From the NCBI RefSeq assembly GCF_002174305.1, contig NZ_MIJB01000014.1:82047-146046 (forward strand): DNA of 64,000 bases. The letters are read 5' to 3'. The notes under the pieces were generated by a model. The model saw nothing but the letters and a program-made list of their open reading frames with translations, was not told the DNA's origin and did not search any database. The first letter of the stretch is position 1, and every line of letters begins with the position of its first letter. Positions 1 through 7,840 of the stretch are shown in pieces. Made by a program: the position numbers and the translations under genes. This DNA is from Aeromicrobium sp. PE09-221 (GTDB lineage: Bacteria > Actinomycetota > Actinomycetes > Propionibacteriales > Nocardioidaceae).

Positions 1-377
1 ATCTCGAGGTCGTCGAGCCCCTTCCAAGGACGACGGGCTCTGATCAGTTCGGTCTTGTAGAGCCCGATCACCGACTCGGCCAGGGCGTTGTCGTGCGACG
101 ATCCGACTGCTCCGGTCGAGGGTTTGATGCCAGCGGTGGCGAGGTGTTCTGTGTAGGCCACGGACAGGTACTGAACTCCGTGGTCGTGGTGGGCGATCAG
201 CCCGGCCAGGTCGCGGCCGTCGCGGTGCCGGGTCCAGATCGCCTGGTCGACCGCATCGACGACGAACTGGCTGGTCATCGTGGTCGAGACCGCCCAGCCC
301 AGGATCCGGCGGGCGTAGGCGTCGATCACGAACGCGGTGTAGCACCAGCCCGACCACGTTGAGCAGTAGGTGTAGGG
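1..377 (-). pseudogene. IS3-family transposase OrfB, C-terminal part (3' exon), partial
   Basis: This is the second half of an IS3-family DDE transposase. The translation gives TYCSTWSGW, then AFVIDAYARRILGW, HDHGVQYLS and GSSHDNALAES. These are the rve-domain blocks around the second catalytic Asp and the catalytic Glu region of IS3 OrfB proteins. It has no start of its own because a group II intron separates it from the N-terminal half at 2539-2978. The C-terminal end lies beyond base 1. It would become part of a normal OrfB only after intron splicing. Confidence 0.8.
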
Positions 378-380
378 GTC

Positions 381-469
381 GGACAGGAGCGCCCTGTCAG
401 CCTTTCGGCTGGTGGGTTTCTCCTGCCCGCCCTCCGAACCGGACGTGCGGCTTCCACCGCATCCGGCTC
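381..469 (-). ncRNA. Group II intron domains V and VI
   Basis: Domain V occupies 469-436 and is exactly 34 nt. It opens with GAGCCGGATGCGG and closes with CGCACGTCCGGTTC, which pair with each other and include the catalytic AGC. Domain VI follows, with outer arms GGGCAGGAG and CTCCTGTCC enclosing an inner CAGCC-GAAA-GGCTG hairpin. The ribozyme active site appears intact by eye. Folding the RNA would test this. Confidence 0.8.
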
Positions 470-478
470 TCCACATGT

Positions 479-1918
479 TCATGCCGTGGCTGCTGGTCCC
501 CATGGTGTGAGAATCTTCGTTCCTCGATACCGGTAGCGAGTTACTGGATGCTGCCAGCAGCGGTAGAACTCGATCCCTTCGGCGCGGATCTCCCATCCGG
601 GAAGGTGACGCCTGATGAGGGTGCCCATGTTCAGTTTGGGGTGACGTTTCTTCAACCAGCCCACGATCCGCCAGAAGGCGAAGTGATCGAGATAGTCAAA
701 GACGCGTTTCGATACCCCGTGCTGAAAGTAGGTGCACCAGCCCCGCAGCACCGGGTTCAACCGGCGCAGCAGGTCTGCCAGCGTTCGATGTGATGCTCGC
801 CGAGTCATGCGTCTGACCTTGTCCTTGATCGAAGCCAGCGAATTCTTCGATGGGTAGGTATAGACCGCAGTCTTCTCGGCCGAGTGTCCTCGAATATGCC
901 GACGCTGGATGCGCCAGCCGAGGAAGTCGAACCCTTCGTCAATATGTGTCAGGCGGGTCTTCTCGGCCGACAGGCGCAAACCCATCGGTTCGAGCACCGC
1001 TGCTGTCTCACCCCACAGCGTTTCGGCATCGGCGCGGTTGCCGTGGACAAGAACAACGAAGTCATCGGCATAGCGGATGAGTTTCATTGTCGCGCCTCCA
1101 GCACGCCGGTGCTTCGCGCGTGTCCATTCCGGACCGAGAGCATCCCACTTCGCAGCGAAGTGCTCGTCCAGAACGGACAGGGCGATGTTGGCCAGCAACG
1201 GTGACAGAATCCCTCCTTGCGGGGTGCCGGTGATGGTGTCCCTGCTCAGGCCATCCTCGGAGAGGACACCTGCTCTCAAGAACCCGCGGACCAGCCGCAG
1301 CACACGTTTGTCCCCGATCCGATCTCGCACCCTGCCCATGAGGGCCGTGTGGTCGATCTCGTCGAAACACGCCTTGATATCGGCCTCGAACACCCATTCA
1401 TAGTTCCGGGTGCCCGAGGCATAGAAATGAATCTCAGCGATCGCGTCCTGCGCTCTTCTTCTCGGCCGGAAACCATACGACGATGGTTCAAAGTCGGCTT
1501 CGAAGACCGGTTCCATCACCATCTTCAGGGACGCCTGCACGATCCGGTCCGTCATCGTCGGTATCCCCAGCGAACGCGTCTTGCCATTCGCTTTGGGGAT
1601 CTGCTTCTGCCGGACCCGCTCAGGCGTGAATGCTCCCGACTTCACGCTTTCACGTAAATCGGCGAGCATCGCGACCACACGGTCGGCCGGTATCGAACAA
1701 GGCACGACCCCGTCGACGCCGGCAGTGCGGCCGCCCTTGTTGCCCCGCACCCGATCCCACGCTGCCATCAGGAACGCAGGATCATGGACGAGGGTGAACA
1801 CATCATCGAAACGACGACCAGGATCGGCCGCCGCCCAACGGTGCAGTTTCGTTTGCATCCCAAGTACTCGCGCCCACGCCGACTGCGTGTCGACCGGCCA
1901 CGAAACACCCGTATTCAC
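479..1918 (-). CDS. ltrA: Group II intron reverse transcriptase/maturase
   Basis: Intron-encoded protein of about 479 residues that binds its own intron RNA, helps it splice and copies it into DNA targets. Visible RT blocks are IPKANGKTRSLGIP (RT1-2), SYGFRP, the palm block FEADIKACFDEIDH, TPQGGILSPLLANI and the catalytic YADD box (LIRYADDFVVLV). A thumb/maturase X domain with group II maturase features (RGWCTYF) follows. No HNH endonuclease domain is seen at the C-terminus, so target priming would rely on other means. The chosen start is GTG at 1918, preceded by AAGGAG. An in-frame ATG at 1975 is an alternative with a less convincing leader. It lies in intron domain IV. Confidence 0.9.
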   Translation of the reverse strand: MNTGVSWPVDTQSAWARVLGMQTKLHRWAAADPGRRFDDVFTLVHDPAFLMAAWDRVRGNKGGRTAGVDGVVPCSIPADRVVAMLADLRESVKSGAFTPERVRQKQIPKANGKTRSLGIPTMTDRIVQASLKMVMEPVFEADFEPSSYGFRPRRRAQDAIAEIHFYASGTRNYEWVFEADIKACFDEIDHTALMGRVRDRIGDKRVLRLVRGFLRAGVLSEDGLSRDTITGTPQGGILSPLLANIALSVLDEHFAAKWDALGPEWTRAKHRRAGGATMKLIRYADDFVVLVHGNRADAETLWGETAAVLEPMGLRLSAEKTRLTHIDEGFDFLGWRIQRRHIRGHSAEKTAVYTYPSKNSLASIKDKVRRMTRRASHRTLADLLRRLNPVLRGWCTYFQHGVSKRVFDYLDHFAFWRIVGWLKKRHPKLNMGTLIRRHLPGWEIRAEGIEFYRCWQHPVTRYRYRGTKILTPWGPAATA

Positions 1919-2538
1919 CAGTGTGTCTCCTTGCCTGCATCCGCTACTGCGAAACATGCTGGACCCCTTCGCCATGTGGTCGGCTTTCCCGACCCCGGAC
2001 TACTACGAGTCCTCCGCCCCATCCCGGCCCGATCAACAGGCCATGCGTTCAGCCAAGTCGTCTGCCGCTGGCTGCGGCAGACGACCGGCAGAGCCGGGAC
2101 AGTTCCCACGTTCCTTCTTGGACCATTCGACGGGATCGGCACCCAGTTATGCCCCTGCACCATCGCCACGACTACGCCGCAGGCATTCATCGTGGCCTCC
2201 GGACCGGCGACATCACCCACTCCCAGAGTTCCCCGCACGACCGAAGCCGCCCAGGTGCGCGATGCGACCCAGCCCATGTCCGCCAGGTTTTGGGCTGGTG
2301 GGTTGGATTGAGGGGCTTTCAGCCACTGGTTCCTCACGTATGCCTCTCCGTCTCGCTAGCCGAGCCCGCACCATCTGGCAGTACTGATACGACTCGTCGT
2401 TGTCGAGGACTGCTCCACCACCCGCCCACATGCCTGAGCAGACGACCGTCCTCCAGCTATCAGATGCCTGCTGCGACAGGCATCCAGCGGTGTCCTTTCA
2501 CCACCACAAGGTCCAAGAACGCCTCGTGGCGCTCGAAG

Positions 2539-2978
2539 TCGGCCACCCAGAGCCGATCCGGCGCCAGCGGCGCGAAGTTCCGGTCGACCAAGTCCAGCGG
2601 CTTCGGGGCCTTCGGGTCGCTGATCGTGGTGCGTTTGACCTTCCCGCGGACCGCTCCGGCCAGCCCGAGTTCGCCCATCAGCCGCTCGACCGTGCACCGC
2701 GCGATCGGCGCCGCACCGGCGGGCCGTTGGCGGTTCAGCGTCAACCAGACCTTCCGCGCTCCGTAGACGCCGTAGTTGTCCGCATGCACCTGCTCGATCG
2801 CGGGCCTCAACTCGGCATCGCGCTGCTCACGAGCGGTCGGCCGGCGGCCGCGGTGTTCGTAGTAGGTCGCGGGGGCGATCTTGCAGCCCAGCTTGGTGAG
2901 CTGGTCGCAGATCGACTCGACACCCCATCGCAGACCGTCGCCGTCGCGGACACCGACGTGCTCGTCGATGTAACGCAC
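2539..2978 (-). pseudogene. IS3-family transposase OrfB, N-terminal part (5' exon)
   Basis: This is the N-terminal HTH_21 region and the beginning of the integrase domain of OrfB. Recognisable stretches are DGLRWGVESICDQL, YGVYGARKVW, CTVERLMGELGL and APDRLWVAD. The reading frame continues artificially into the intron to 2460. It starts with GTG at 2978 in the -1 frame relative to orfA, as expected for the programmed -1 frameshift that makes IS3 OrfAB. The remainder of the protein is at 377-1. Confidence 0.8.
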
Positions 2979-2980
2979 GA

Positions 2981-3305
2981 TCAGCGCTGTGGCCGGTCGA
3001 GTTCGGCCGCGAAGAAAGCCGACGCGCTCCGCAGGATCGCGTTGGCCCGCTTCAGCTCGGCGTTCTCCCGCTTCAACCGCTTCAACTCGGCCGACTCCTC
3101 GGACGTCATCCCCGACCGCCGACCAGCGTCAACCTCCGCCTGGCGACACCACTTGCGCACCGTCTCCGGCGTCCCGACGCCCAGCAACTCAGCGACCTTG
3201 GTCATCGCGGCCCACTCCGACTCGTGATCGGCGGATCTCGGTGACCATCCGGACCGCCCGCTCACGCAACTCGACCGGGTACCTCGTAGACGTTCTCCCT
3301 GACAT
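2981..3305 (-). pseudogene. IS3-family OrfA, frameshifted
   Basis: This is the HTH DNA-binding subunit of the IS3 transposase. From ATG 3305 it reads MSGRTSTRYPVELRERAVRMV. One extra base near 3233 breaks the frame, and the expected continuation (DHESEWAAMTKVAELLG, then TPETVRKWCRQAEVD) is found in the next frame. The C-terminus has the usual leucine-zipper helix (ELKRLKRENAELKRANAIL) and ends next to orfB. With this insertion no full OrfA can be made. A sequencing error is possible. Confidence 0.75.
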
Positions 3306-3477
3306 GACTCCATCCTTCCCAAGGGTCGAAGTCTCCGGACTCGCCGGGGCGGTTCAAGCCGGGCACAAGCCGGGTGAGCGGGTCGAGCAGGCCGGTCGTC
3401 TGCGGGCGGACGATGGGCTCCTCGCCGAGCTCCTCGACCTGCGCGGCCAGAGCCTCGGCGGTGAGCTGCTGGTCCCC
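3306..3477. other. Region upstream of IS3 orfA, no gene assigned
   Basis: These bases must contain the IS3 terminal repeat and the junction with older DNA. A minus-strand open frame reads through here (for example EALAAQVEELGEEPIV), but I cannot assign it to a family and it has no start or partner. No clear inverted repeat was identified by eye. Confidence 0.4.
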
Positions 3478-3703
3478 GAGCTCTCGGCCCCGTCAGCAGC
3501 ATCACCTCGGCAGGCACGCATGATCTGCTTCGCGCCGGCCTGGCCACGATGGTGACCAGTGCCCAGGACGTTCTCGAGGACCTCGGCGTGCTCTCGGCTG
3601 GGGAAGCCGAGGTCCGGACCGACAGTCGTGCTAGGCAACGCAGCCGGCTGCCTGAGCAGATGCCGTCGTGGGTTCACGCCCAGAGAGGCACCTCACCGCC
3701 GCG
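3478..3703 (+). pseudogene. dprA: DprA C-terminal fragment
   Basis: About 70 residues resemble the end of the Rossmann-like domain of the DNA-processing protein DprA plus the linker after it. It reads GPVSSITSAGTHDLLRAG and then MVTSAQDVLEDLG, matching the pattern PGPVTS..SAG.H.LIR.GA.LVT.A.DVLE in DprA. There is no N-terminus: a stop codon lies just upstream and IS3 sequence follows. It ends at TGA 3703. DprA loads RecA on incoming single-stranded DNA during natural transformation. This remnant cannot do so. Confidence 0.55.
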
Positions 3704-3795
3704 ATGACAAAGAGGTGCGACGATGCTCGGGCGCCGATGGCGCAGACATGGCTAACGCAGATTGAGGGACCGGGTGGCGCCGGCGAATTGTCGAA

Positions 3796-3837
3796 GGGCC
3801 GGTGGGAGTCATGGCGACTCCCACCGGCCCTCTTTTC
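3796..3837 (+). terminator. Intrinsic terminator hairpin
   Basis: A perfect 15-bp inverted repeat, GGGCCGGTGGGAGTC and GACTCCCACCGGCCC, with a 5-nt loop (ATGGC), is followed by TCTTTTC. It sits downstream of the dprA fragment and probably once ended that transcription unit. Confidence 0.75.
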
Positions 3838-4010
3838 GGCTGCTGCCGAGGACAGATTGAGGACTGACGACCTGCTCAGACAGTGTTTGTGCAGGTCAGA
3901 GGCGCTTTACGTCCTAGATGTCGTCATAGTGATCCACCCACCAAGGCTGACCTGGGCAAACACCGTCTGAGCTTGAGTTGGGGCCCCCACGGGGCCGCAC
4001 GTTGACGAGT
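3838..4010. other. Intergenic stretch with no recognised feature
   Basis: No open frame of note, RNA gene or repeat was recognised between the terminator and the antitoxin gene. Confidence 0.5.
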
Positions 4011-4265
4011 TCAGCTCGCCACCAAGGCAGTGACCTTACCGAGCTCGTCGGCGTGCAGATCGCGCTCGACCTCCACGTTGTAGTCGGTAAGGGCGGTGTC
4101 GGTGGTGATGGCGCGCTTGCCTCGGTCGATCTGGCTGATGCGGGTCTGGGGGAGACCGGTGGCCTGGCTGAGGCGGTACTGGCTGATGCTCAGCGGCTTC
4201 AGGAACTCGGTCAGCAGGATCTCACCCGGGGTGATCGGGTCGTGTGCCTTCGTCGTGGTGGCCAT
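4011..4265 (-). CDS. higA: HigA-type antitoxin, internally deleted
   Basis: XRE-family DNA-binding antitoxin of a HigBA/RelE-type module, 84 residues from ATG 4265. The helix-turn-helix is clear: PGEILLTEFL, then SISQYRLSQATGLPQTRISQI and DRGKRAITTDTAL. Family members normally continue with a segment like ARYFGTSPEFWLNLQ before a YDLEVERD block. Here DTAL runs straight into TDYNVEVERD, so roughly 17-20 residues are missing in frame. The gene therefore is probably not a normal antitoxin. It lies directly downstream of the broken higB and shares its frame. Confidence 0.7.
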   Translation of the reverse strand: MATTTKAHDPITPGEILLTEFLKPLSISQYRLSQATGLPQTRISQIDRGKRAITTDTALTDYNVEVERDLHADELGKVTALVAS

Positions 4266-4289
4266 GTTCGTCTCCTCTGGTGGTGCACG

Positions 4290-4535
4290 GTGGTAGTCGG
4301 TGATCTCGACGTCGTCTGGACCGGTGTCGGTCCAGGCGAAGCAGATCCGGTACCGATCGCTAATGCGTATGGGAGTGCTGGCCGGCGCGGTGACGTCCAA
4401 CTTCTCTAGGCGGTCGCCGGGAGGCATCCGTGGCTGTCGAGTTCAGAGGCCGCGATGAGGAGCCGAAGCGCCCTTCTGCGCGGCACGTTGTAGCGCGGGC
4501 TTCTTTTGGTCGACAGGACTGGCGGGTCGGGCAGT
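4290..4535 (-). pseudogene. higB: HigB-type toxin (RelE/ParE superfamily), multiply frameshifted
   Basis: Remnants of the mRNA-cleaving toxin occur in order but in different frames: VPRRRALRLLIAASELDS, then RMPPGDRLEKLD, then RHRAGQHS, then IRISDRYRICFAWTD and DVEITDYH. These match the HigB pattern ending in GDRAGQ.SIRI...YRICFRW.....VEI.DYH. At least three single-base shifts are needed to reconnect them, and the stop after DYH is lost, so the frame runs on into higA. An active toxin cannot be produced. Confidence 0.7.
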
Positions 4536-4709
4536 CCCGCCGAGTAGGTGTGCCCGGCCGATTGCTGTGACCGCGTGCCGGCAGCACGAACGTCAGGTTC
4601 TTGCTAGCCAACTCGTCGTTCGATTACGCCGTGCTTCTACCCGAGCTGGCGCCACGGTGGACGCGCTGGCGAAACGTCGAGGCCTGGAGAATCTGACTCA
4701 TAGACTTTT

Positions 4710-4740
4710 ACCTACTCCGTAGGTAAACTACGCTGTAGGT
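4710..4740. promoter_or_regulatory. Paired TetR-type operators before the Baeyer-Villiger monooxygenase
   Basis: Two palindromes lie side by side: ACCTACTCCGTAGGT (4710-4724) and AACTACGCTGTAGGT (4726-4740), with centres 16 bp apart. They match the pairs at 8710-8758 and 13726-13774. The second ends 23 bp before the ATG at 4764, so repressor binding would block the promoter or the transcript start. The likely ligand-binding regulator is the TetR protein encoded at 13802-14497. Confidence 0.75.
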
Positions 4741-4763
4741 ATTTCCGAACGCGTGGAGGAGAC

Positions 4764-6254
4764 ATGGGCGACACAACGCTCAACGTGGAAGTCGACGAAC
4801 TGGACTTCATCATCGTCGGAGCCGGCCTATCTGGAATCGGCATCGCAGCGACGCTGCAACGAGAGAGGCCGGGCACACGCTTCGTCATGTTGGAGGCCCG
4901 CGACGCCATCGGAGGAACCTGGGACCTGTTCAAGTACCCCGGGATCCGGTCCGACTCCGACCTCTACACCTTCGCCTACGACTTCAAGCCGTGGACCGAC
5001 AAACGAGCCATCGCACCCGCTTCGGCCATTCTCAGTTACCTGCGCGAAACCGTGGCCGAGTACGACCTCGCTCCCACGATCCGGTACAACCACAAGGTCA
5101 TCCGCGCGGTATGGACAAGTGAGGACGGCTGTTGGGAGGTAACCGCTCAACATGGCGAAGAGACGGTGCTCCTGCGAACCAAGTGGCTGTTTTGCGCCAG
5201 CGGCTACTACAACTACGACGCAGGGTATTCACCGGAGTTCCCGGGAGCGGCGTCGTTCAACGGGCAGATCATCCATCCCCAAGCGTGGCCGGACGACCTG
5301 CAGTATGCAGGCAAGCGCGTTGTGGTCATCGGTAGCGGCGCGACCGCCGTCACCCTCGTGCCTGCGATGGCGCCCCTCGCTGGTCACGTCACGATGTTGC
5401 AGCGGACTCCGAGCTACATCCTTCCGGTTCCGGGCGGTGACCCCATCGCCAATGGCCTGCGAAGGGTGCTCGGACCCAAGCGCGGCCACGCCATTGCCCG
5501 GCAGAAGAATGTCGCCCAAGCGCGAGGCATCTTCAACGTCTCCCAGCGTCACCCGTCGATAGTTCGCAAGGCCATCCGCAAGCTGACTGAGTCGAAGCTG
5601 CCGAAGGGCTATCCCGTCGACGCGCACTTCAACCCGCCGTACAACCCTTGGGACCAACGGCTCTGCCTGGTGCCAGACGGAGATCTCTTCACGGCCATCT
5701 CTGAAGGCAGCGCCTCCATCGTCACCGACCGAATCAAGACCTTCACCGCCGACGGCCTTCTCCTTGAATCGGGTGAGGAGCTTCCGGCCGACATCGTGGT
5801 CACGGCTACGGGCTTGGATCTGCTCGCACTGGGGGGCATGGACCTCGTCATCGACGGTGAACCGCTGGTCCTCACCGAGGCGGTCGCCTTCAAGGGGATG
5901 CTGATGAGTGGTGCTCCCAACTTCGCATTCGCCATCGGCTACACCAACATCTCGTGGACCCTGAAGGTCGGGCTCGTCGCCGAGCATCTCGTTCGCATCC
6001 TCGACTACATGGACGTTCACGGCTATGACGTTGTGGCGCCAGAGCTCCCTGGTGGCGAGTTCGCGACTCGCCCTTTGATGGACTTCGACGCGGGCTACGT
6101 CCAGCGCGCGATCGATCGACTTCCCCGCCAGGGGGCTGACGCTCCGTGGGTCATGCCGCAGGACTACCGCAAGGACACGAAACTGTTACGCCACGGACCT
6201 GTGACCGATCCTCAACTGCACTACCGCCGCGTTCCCGTGAAGGTTGCTCCCTGA
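4764..6254 (+). CDS. EthA-like Baeyer-Villiger flavin monooxygenase
   Basis: FAD/NADPH-dependent class B monooxygenase of 496 residues that would insert oxygen next to a ketone (giving an ester or lactone) or oxidise sulfur. The FAD Rossmann motif GAGLSG is at residues 19-24, the Baeyer-Villiger fingerprint FNGQIIHPQAWPD at about 165-177, and the NADPH motif GSGATA near 190. Stretches such as GGTWDLF, YPGIRSDSD, GYYNYD and NPWDQRLCLVP follow M. tuberculosis EthA closely. The ATG at 4764 has a strong GGAGGAG ribosome site. The gene is monocistronic, preceded by two TetR-type operators and followed by a terminator. Together with the ester-, ketone- and acyl-processing genes downstream it suggests degradation of a cyclic ketone or terpenoid/steroid-like compound. 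The substrate is not known. Confidence 0.9.
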   Translation: MGDTTLNVEVDELDFIIVGAGLSGIGIAATLQRERPGTRFVMLEARDAIGGTWDLFKYPGIRSDSDLYTFAYDFKPWTDKRAIAPASAILSYLRETVAEYDLAPTIRYNHKVIRAVWTSEDGCWEVTAQHGEETVLLRTKWLFCASGYYNYDAGYSPEFPGAASFNGQIIHPQAWPDDLQYAGKRVVVIGSGATAVTLVPAMAPLAGHVTMLQRTPSYILPVPGGDPIANGLRRVLGPKRGHAIARQKNVAQARGIFNVSQRHPSIVRKAIRKLTESKLPKGYPVDAHFNPPYNPWDQRLCLVPDGDLFTAISEGSASIVTDRIKTFTADGLLLESGEELPADIVVTATGLDLLALGGMDLVIDGEPLVLTEAVAFKGMLMSGAPNFAFAIGYTNISWTLKVGLVAEHLVRILDYMDVHGYDVVAPELPGGEFATRPLMDFDAGYVQRAIDRLPRQGADAPWVMPQDYRKDTKLLRHGPVTDPQLHYRRVPVKVAP

Positions 6255-6276
6255 CGGGAGGGAAACAGGCGGGAAC

Positions 6277-6318
6277 GCGAAGAGGGCCTGGCGGAAGTGC
6301 TCGCCAGGCCCTCTTCGC
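6277..6318. terminator. Bidirectional terminator between convergent genes
   Basis: A perfect 17-bp inverted repeat (GCGAAGAGGGCCTGGCG and its complement) with an 8-nt loop lies between the monooxygenase (plus) and the CMD gene (minus), just past both stop codons. Confidence 0.8.
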
Positions 6319-6329
6319 ATTCAGATGCG

Positions 6330-6857
6330 CTAGAGAATCGCACTGTCCTCAAGTGGCACCCGCGCCGACTCCAGGAACCGACTCACGAGGTTGAAATAGC
6401 TGACGCACAGGACCAGCTCGGTGGTCTGCACGCGGCCGTAGCGATCGAGTAGCGCCTCCAGCAGGTCATCGCGCAGTCGGATGTTGAGTGTGATGTCCTC
6501 AGCGGCGTCGAGGACCAACTGCGTCTCCTCGTCGAACCCACGCACGGGTCCGTCAACGCTCACTCGTGCGATCTCGTCGTCGCTCAGACCGACGATCCTG
6601 CCAATCCGCTCGTGCTGGACCCATTCATACTTCGAGCTGGTGATGGTCGCGATCCTCAGGATCGCGAGCTCACGCAGGCGTCGGTCGAACTTGCTCTGCA
6701 ACAGGATCGAGCCGGCGAACTCAAGGAACGGCTTCAAGCTCGCAGTCGTGTTGGCGACAGCCCGGAAGATGTTGGCATCGGGAATGCCCTTGAGCAGCTT
6801 GAACTCCTTCTCGGAAAGCTCCTCGTCGGTCGGCAGAGGAATGAATGGTTTGGTCAC
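6330..6857 (-). CDS. Carboxymuconolactone decarboxylase (CMD/AhpD-like) family protein
   Basis: All-helical protein of 175 residues. The family includes gamma-carboxymuconolactone decarboxylase and the AhpD peroxidase partner. The core reads RRLRELAILRIATITSSKYEWVQH. It has the YEWxxH block of the decarboxylase branch and lacks the CxxC pair of AhpD, so a peroxidase role is unlikely. It is the last gene of the operon SCP2-VOC-MDR-CMD and overlaps the MDR stop by 4 nt. A close paralog lies at 12271-12798 and two more distant ones at 29914 and 32934, always next to VOC and/or MDR genes. The reaction is unknown. A ring-opening or decarboxylation step is an inference. Confidence 0.8.
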   Translation of the reverse strand: MTKPFIPLPTDEELSEKEFKLLKGIPDANIFRAVANTTASLKPFLEFAGSILLQSKFDRRLRELAILRIATITSSKYEWVQHERIGRIVGLSDDEIARVSVDGPVRGFDEETQLVLDAAEDITLNIRLRDDLLEALLDRYGRVQTTELVLCVSYFNLVSRFLESARVPLEDSAIL

Positions 6858-7840
6858 GCGAGGTCCTCCAGGTTGATGATGATCTTGCCGAGATGTTCAT
6901 TTGCTGCCATACGGGCGAACGCAGCCTCGTACTCGGTTGCCTTGAGGACATGGTCGACCGGCATCCGCAAGCTCCCGTCGGCGATACCCGGCAGCAGCGC
7001 CTCGCGGGCGCTGGCGATGACCTCGTCGATCTCGCCGAGGGTTCGACTGCGGAACGTGGTCCCGAAGTACTGGATGCGGCGCGCCGAGTGCTCTTCGAGG
7101 TCGATCTCCACCTTGTTGCCGCCCATGCGCCCGATGTTGATCAGCCGTCCAGCCACGCGGGTGGCTTGGATCGTCTGGTTGACCAGTCGTCCCGCAACGA
7201 GGTCGACGGAGAGGTCGACGCCCTTGCGCTTGGTCGAGCGCAGGACGCCGCGGACCCATTCGGGGTCCGTGGGGTCCAGGGCAAGGTCGGCCCCGAACTC
7301 CGTGAGTCGTTCCCGTCTCGCCGCTGTGGTGGAGGTGCCGATGACCGTGGCCGCACCGAAGCGCTTGGCGACCTGCAGACCCATGAGACCCATCGCCGAG
7401 CTGGCACCTTGGATCAGCACCGACTCGCCCGCGACGAGGCCGCCGAGCGTGACCACGGCGTCATGCATCGTCTGCATCGAGACCGGAAGCCCGGCCGCCT
7501 CCTCGTAGGAGAGGGTGGCGGGGATCGGGTGGAGCCACTCGGGCTTGGTGACCAGATACTCCGAGAATGCACGTGGCCCGGCCGACATGACCCGGTCGCC
7601 AACCGAGGCAGAGGTGACGCCGTCTCCGAGCTCGACTACCTCTCCGGACCATTCGAGGCCGAGCGGCTGTCCGACACCCCCCATGAGGCCGTGGCTGTCC
7701 CCAGTGAGCATCGACAGATCAGCCCGGTTGAGTGCAGCAGCGCGGAGCTTGATGAGGACGAATCCCGGGCCAGGCGAGGGTTTGTCGAACTCGCCGATCG
7801 CCGGACCATTGGTTCCGGCAATGATGGCACGCATGGTCAC
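6854..7840 (-). CDS. Quinone oxidoreductase-like MDR family protein
   Basis: NAD(P)H-dependent medium-chain reductase of 328 residues without zinc-binding cysteines. The N-terminal GroES-like domain carries AAALNRADL and GLEWSGEVVELG. The cofactor domain carries LIQGASSAMGLMGLQVAKRFGA (read as a GxxxxxG-type Rossmann loop). Such enzymes reduce quinones or alpha,beta-unsaturated carbonyls. It overlaps both neighbours by 4 nt, so translation is coupled to VOC upstream and CMD downstream. A paralog in the third module is at 31217-32218. The substrate is presumably the same ring or enone intermediate that the co-encoded monooxygenase and CMD proteins handle. Confidence 0.85.
   Translation of the reverse strand: MTMRAIIAGTNGPAIGEFDKPSPGPGFVLIKLRAAALNRADLSMLTGDSHGLMGGVGQPLGLEWSGEVVELGDGVTSASVGDRVMSAGPRAFSEYLVTKPEWLHPIPATLSYEEAAGLPVSMQTMHDAVVTLGGLVAGESVLIQGASSAMGLMGLQVAKRFGAATVIGTSTTAARRERLTEFGADLALDPTDPEWVRGVLRSTKRKGVDLSVDLVAGRLVNQTIQATRVAGRLINIGRMGGNKVEIDLEEHSARRIQYFGTTFRSRTLGEIDEVIASAREALLPGIADGSLRMPVDHVLKATEYEAAFARMAANEHLGKIIINLEDLA

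Larger units (their letters stand above)
378..2538 (-). mobile_element. Group II intron inserted in IS3 orfB
   Basis: This is a self-splicing retroelement of about 2.2 kb on the minus strand. It encodes a reverse transcriptase/maturase and ends with a recognisable 34-nt domain V (469-436) followed by a domain VI hairpin (about 428-381). The leader contains GTGAGGAACC and GTGGCTGAAAGCC, typical of group II intron sequence before the ORF. Boundaries are inferred from where OrfB homology stops (after WVAD near 2539) and resumes (YTYCSTW near 377), so each end may be off by about 10 nt. The same minus orientation as orfB allows splicing to restore the transposase message. Confidence 0.8.
1..3305 (-). 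mobile_element. IS3-family insertion sequence, split by a group II intron, left end beyond the window
   Basis: Read on the minus strand this is orfA (3305-2981), the N-terminal half of orfB (2978-2539), a group II intron (about 2538-378), and the rest of orfB (377-1), which continues out of the window. The two orfB halves join in the integrase (DDE) domain just after the WVAD motif. The element cannot transpose unless the intron splices out, and orfA also carries a frameshift. The outer inverted repeat upstream of orfA was not located, so the right boundary is only the orfA start codon. Confidence 0.8.

Noticed and set aside
3704..3800. A possible tRNA-like structure near the dprA fragment
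   Set aside because: No cloverleaf with TTCGA arm or anticodon loop was found. The stem there is a simple terminator.
4710..4740. The palindromes as iron boxes
   Set aside because: The sites read CCTACnnnGTAGG and lack the TTAGG...CCTAA arms of DtxR/IdeR boxes. They match instead the pairs near the TetR gene.
6330..6857. CMD protein as AhpD alkylhydroperoxidase
   Set aside because: The CxxC catalytic pair is missing in all four CMD-family proteins of the window.
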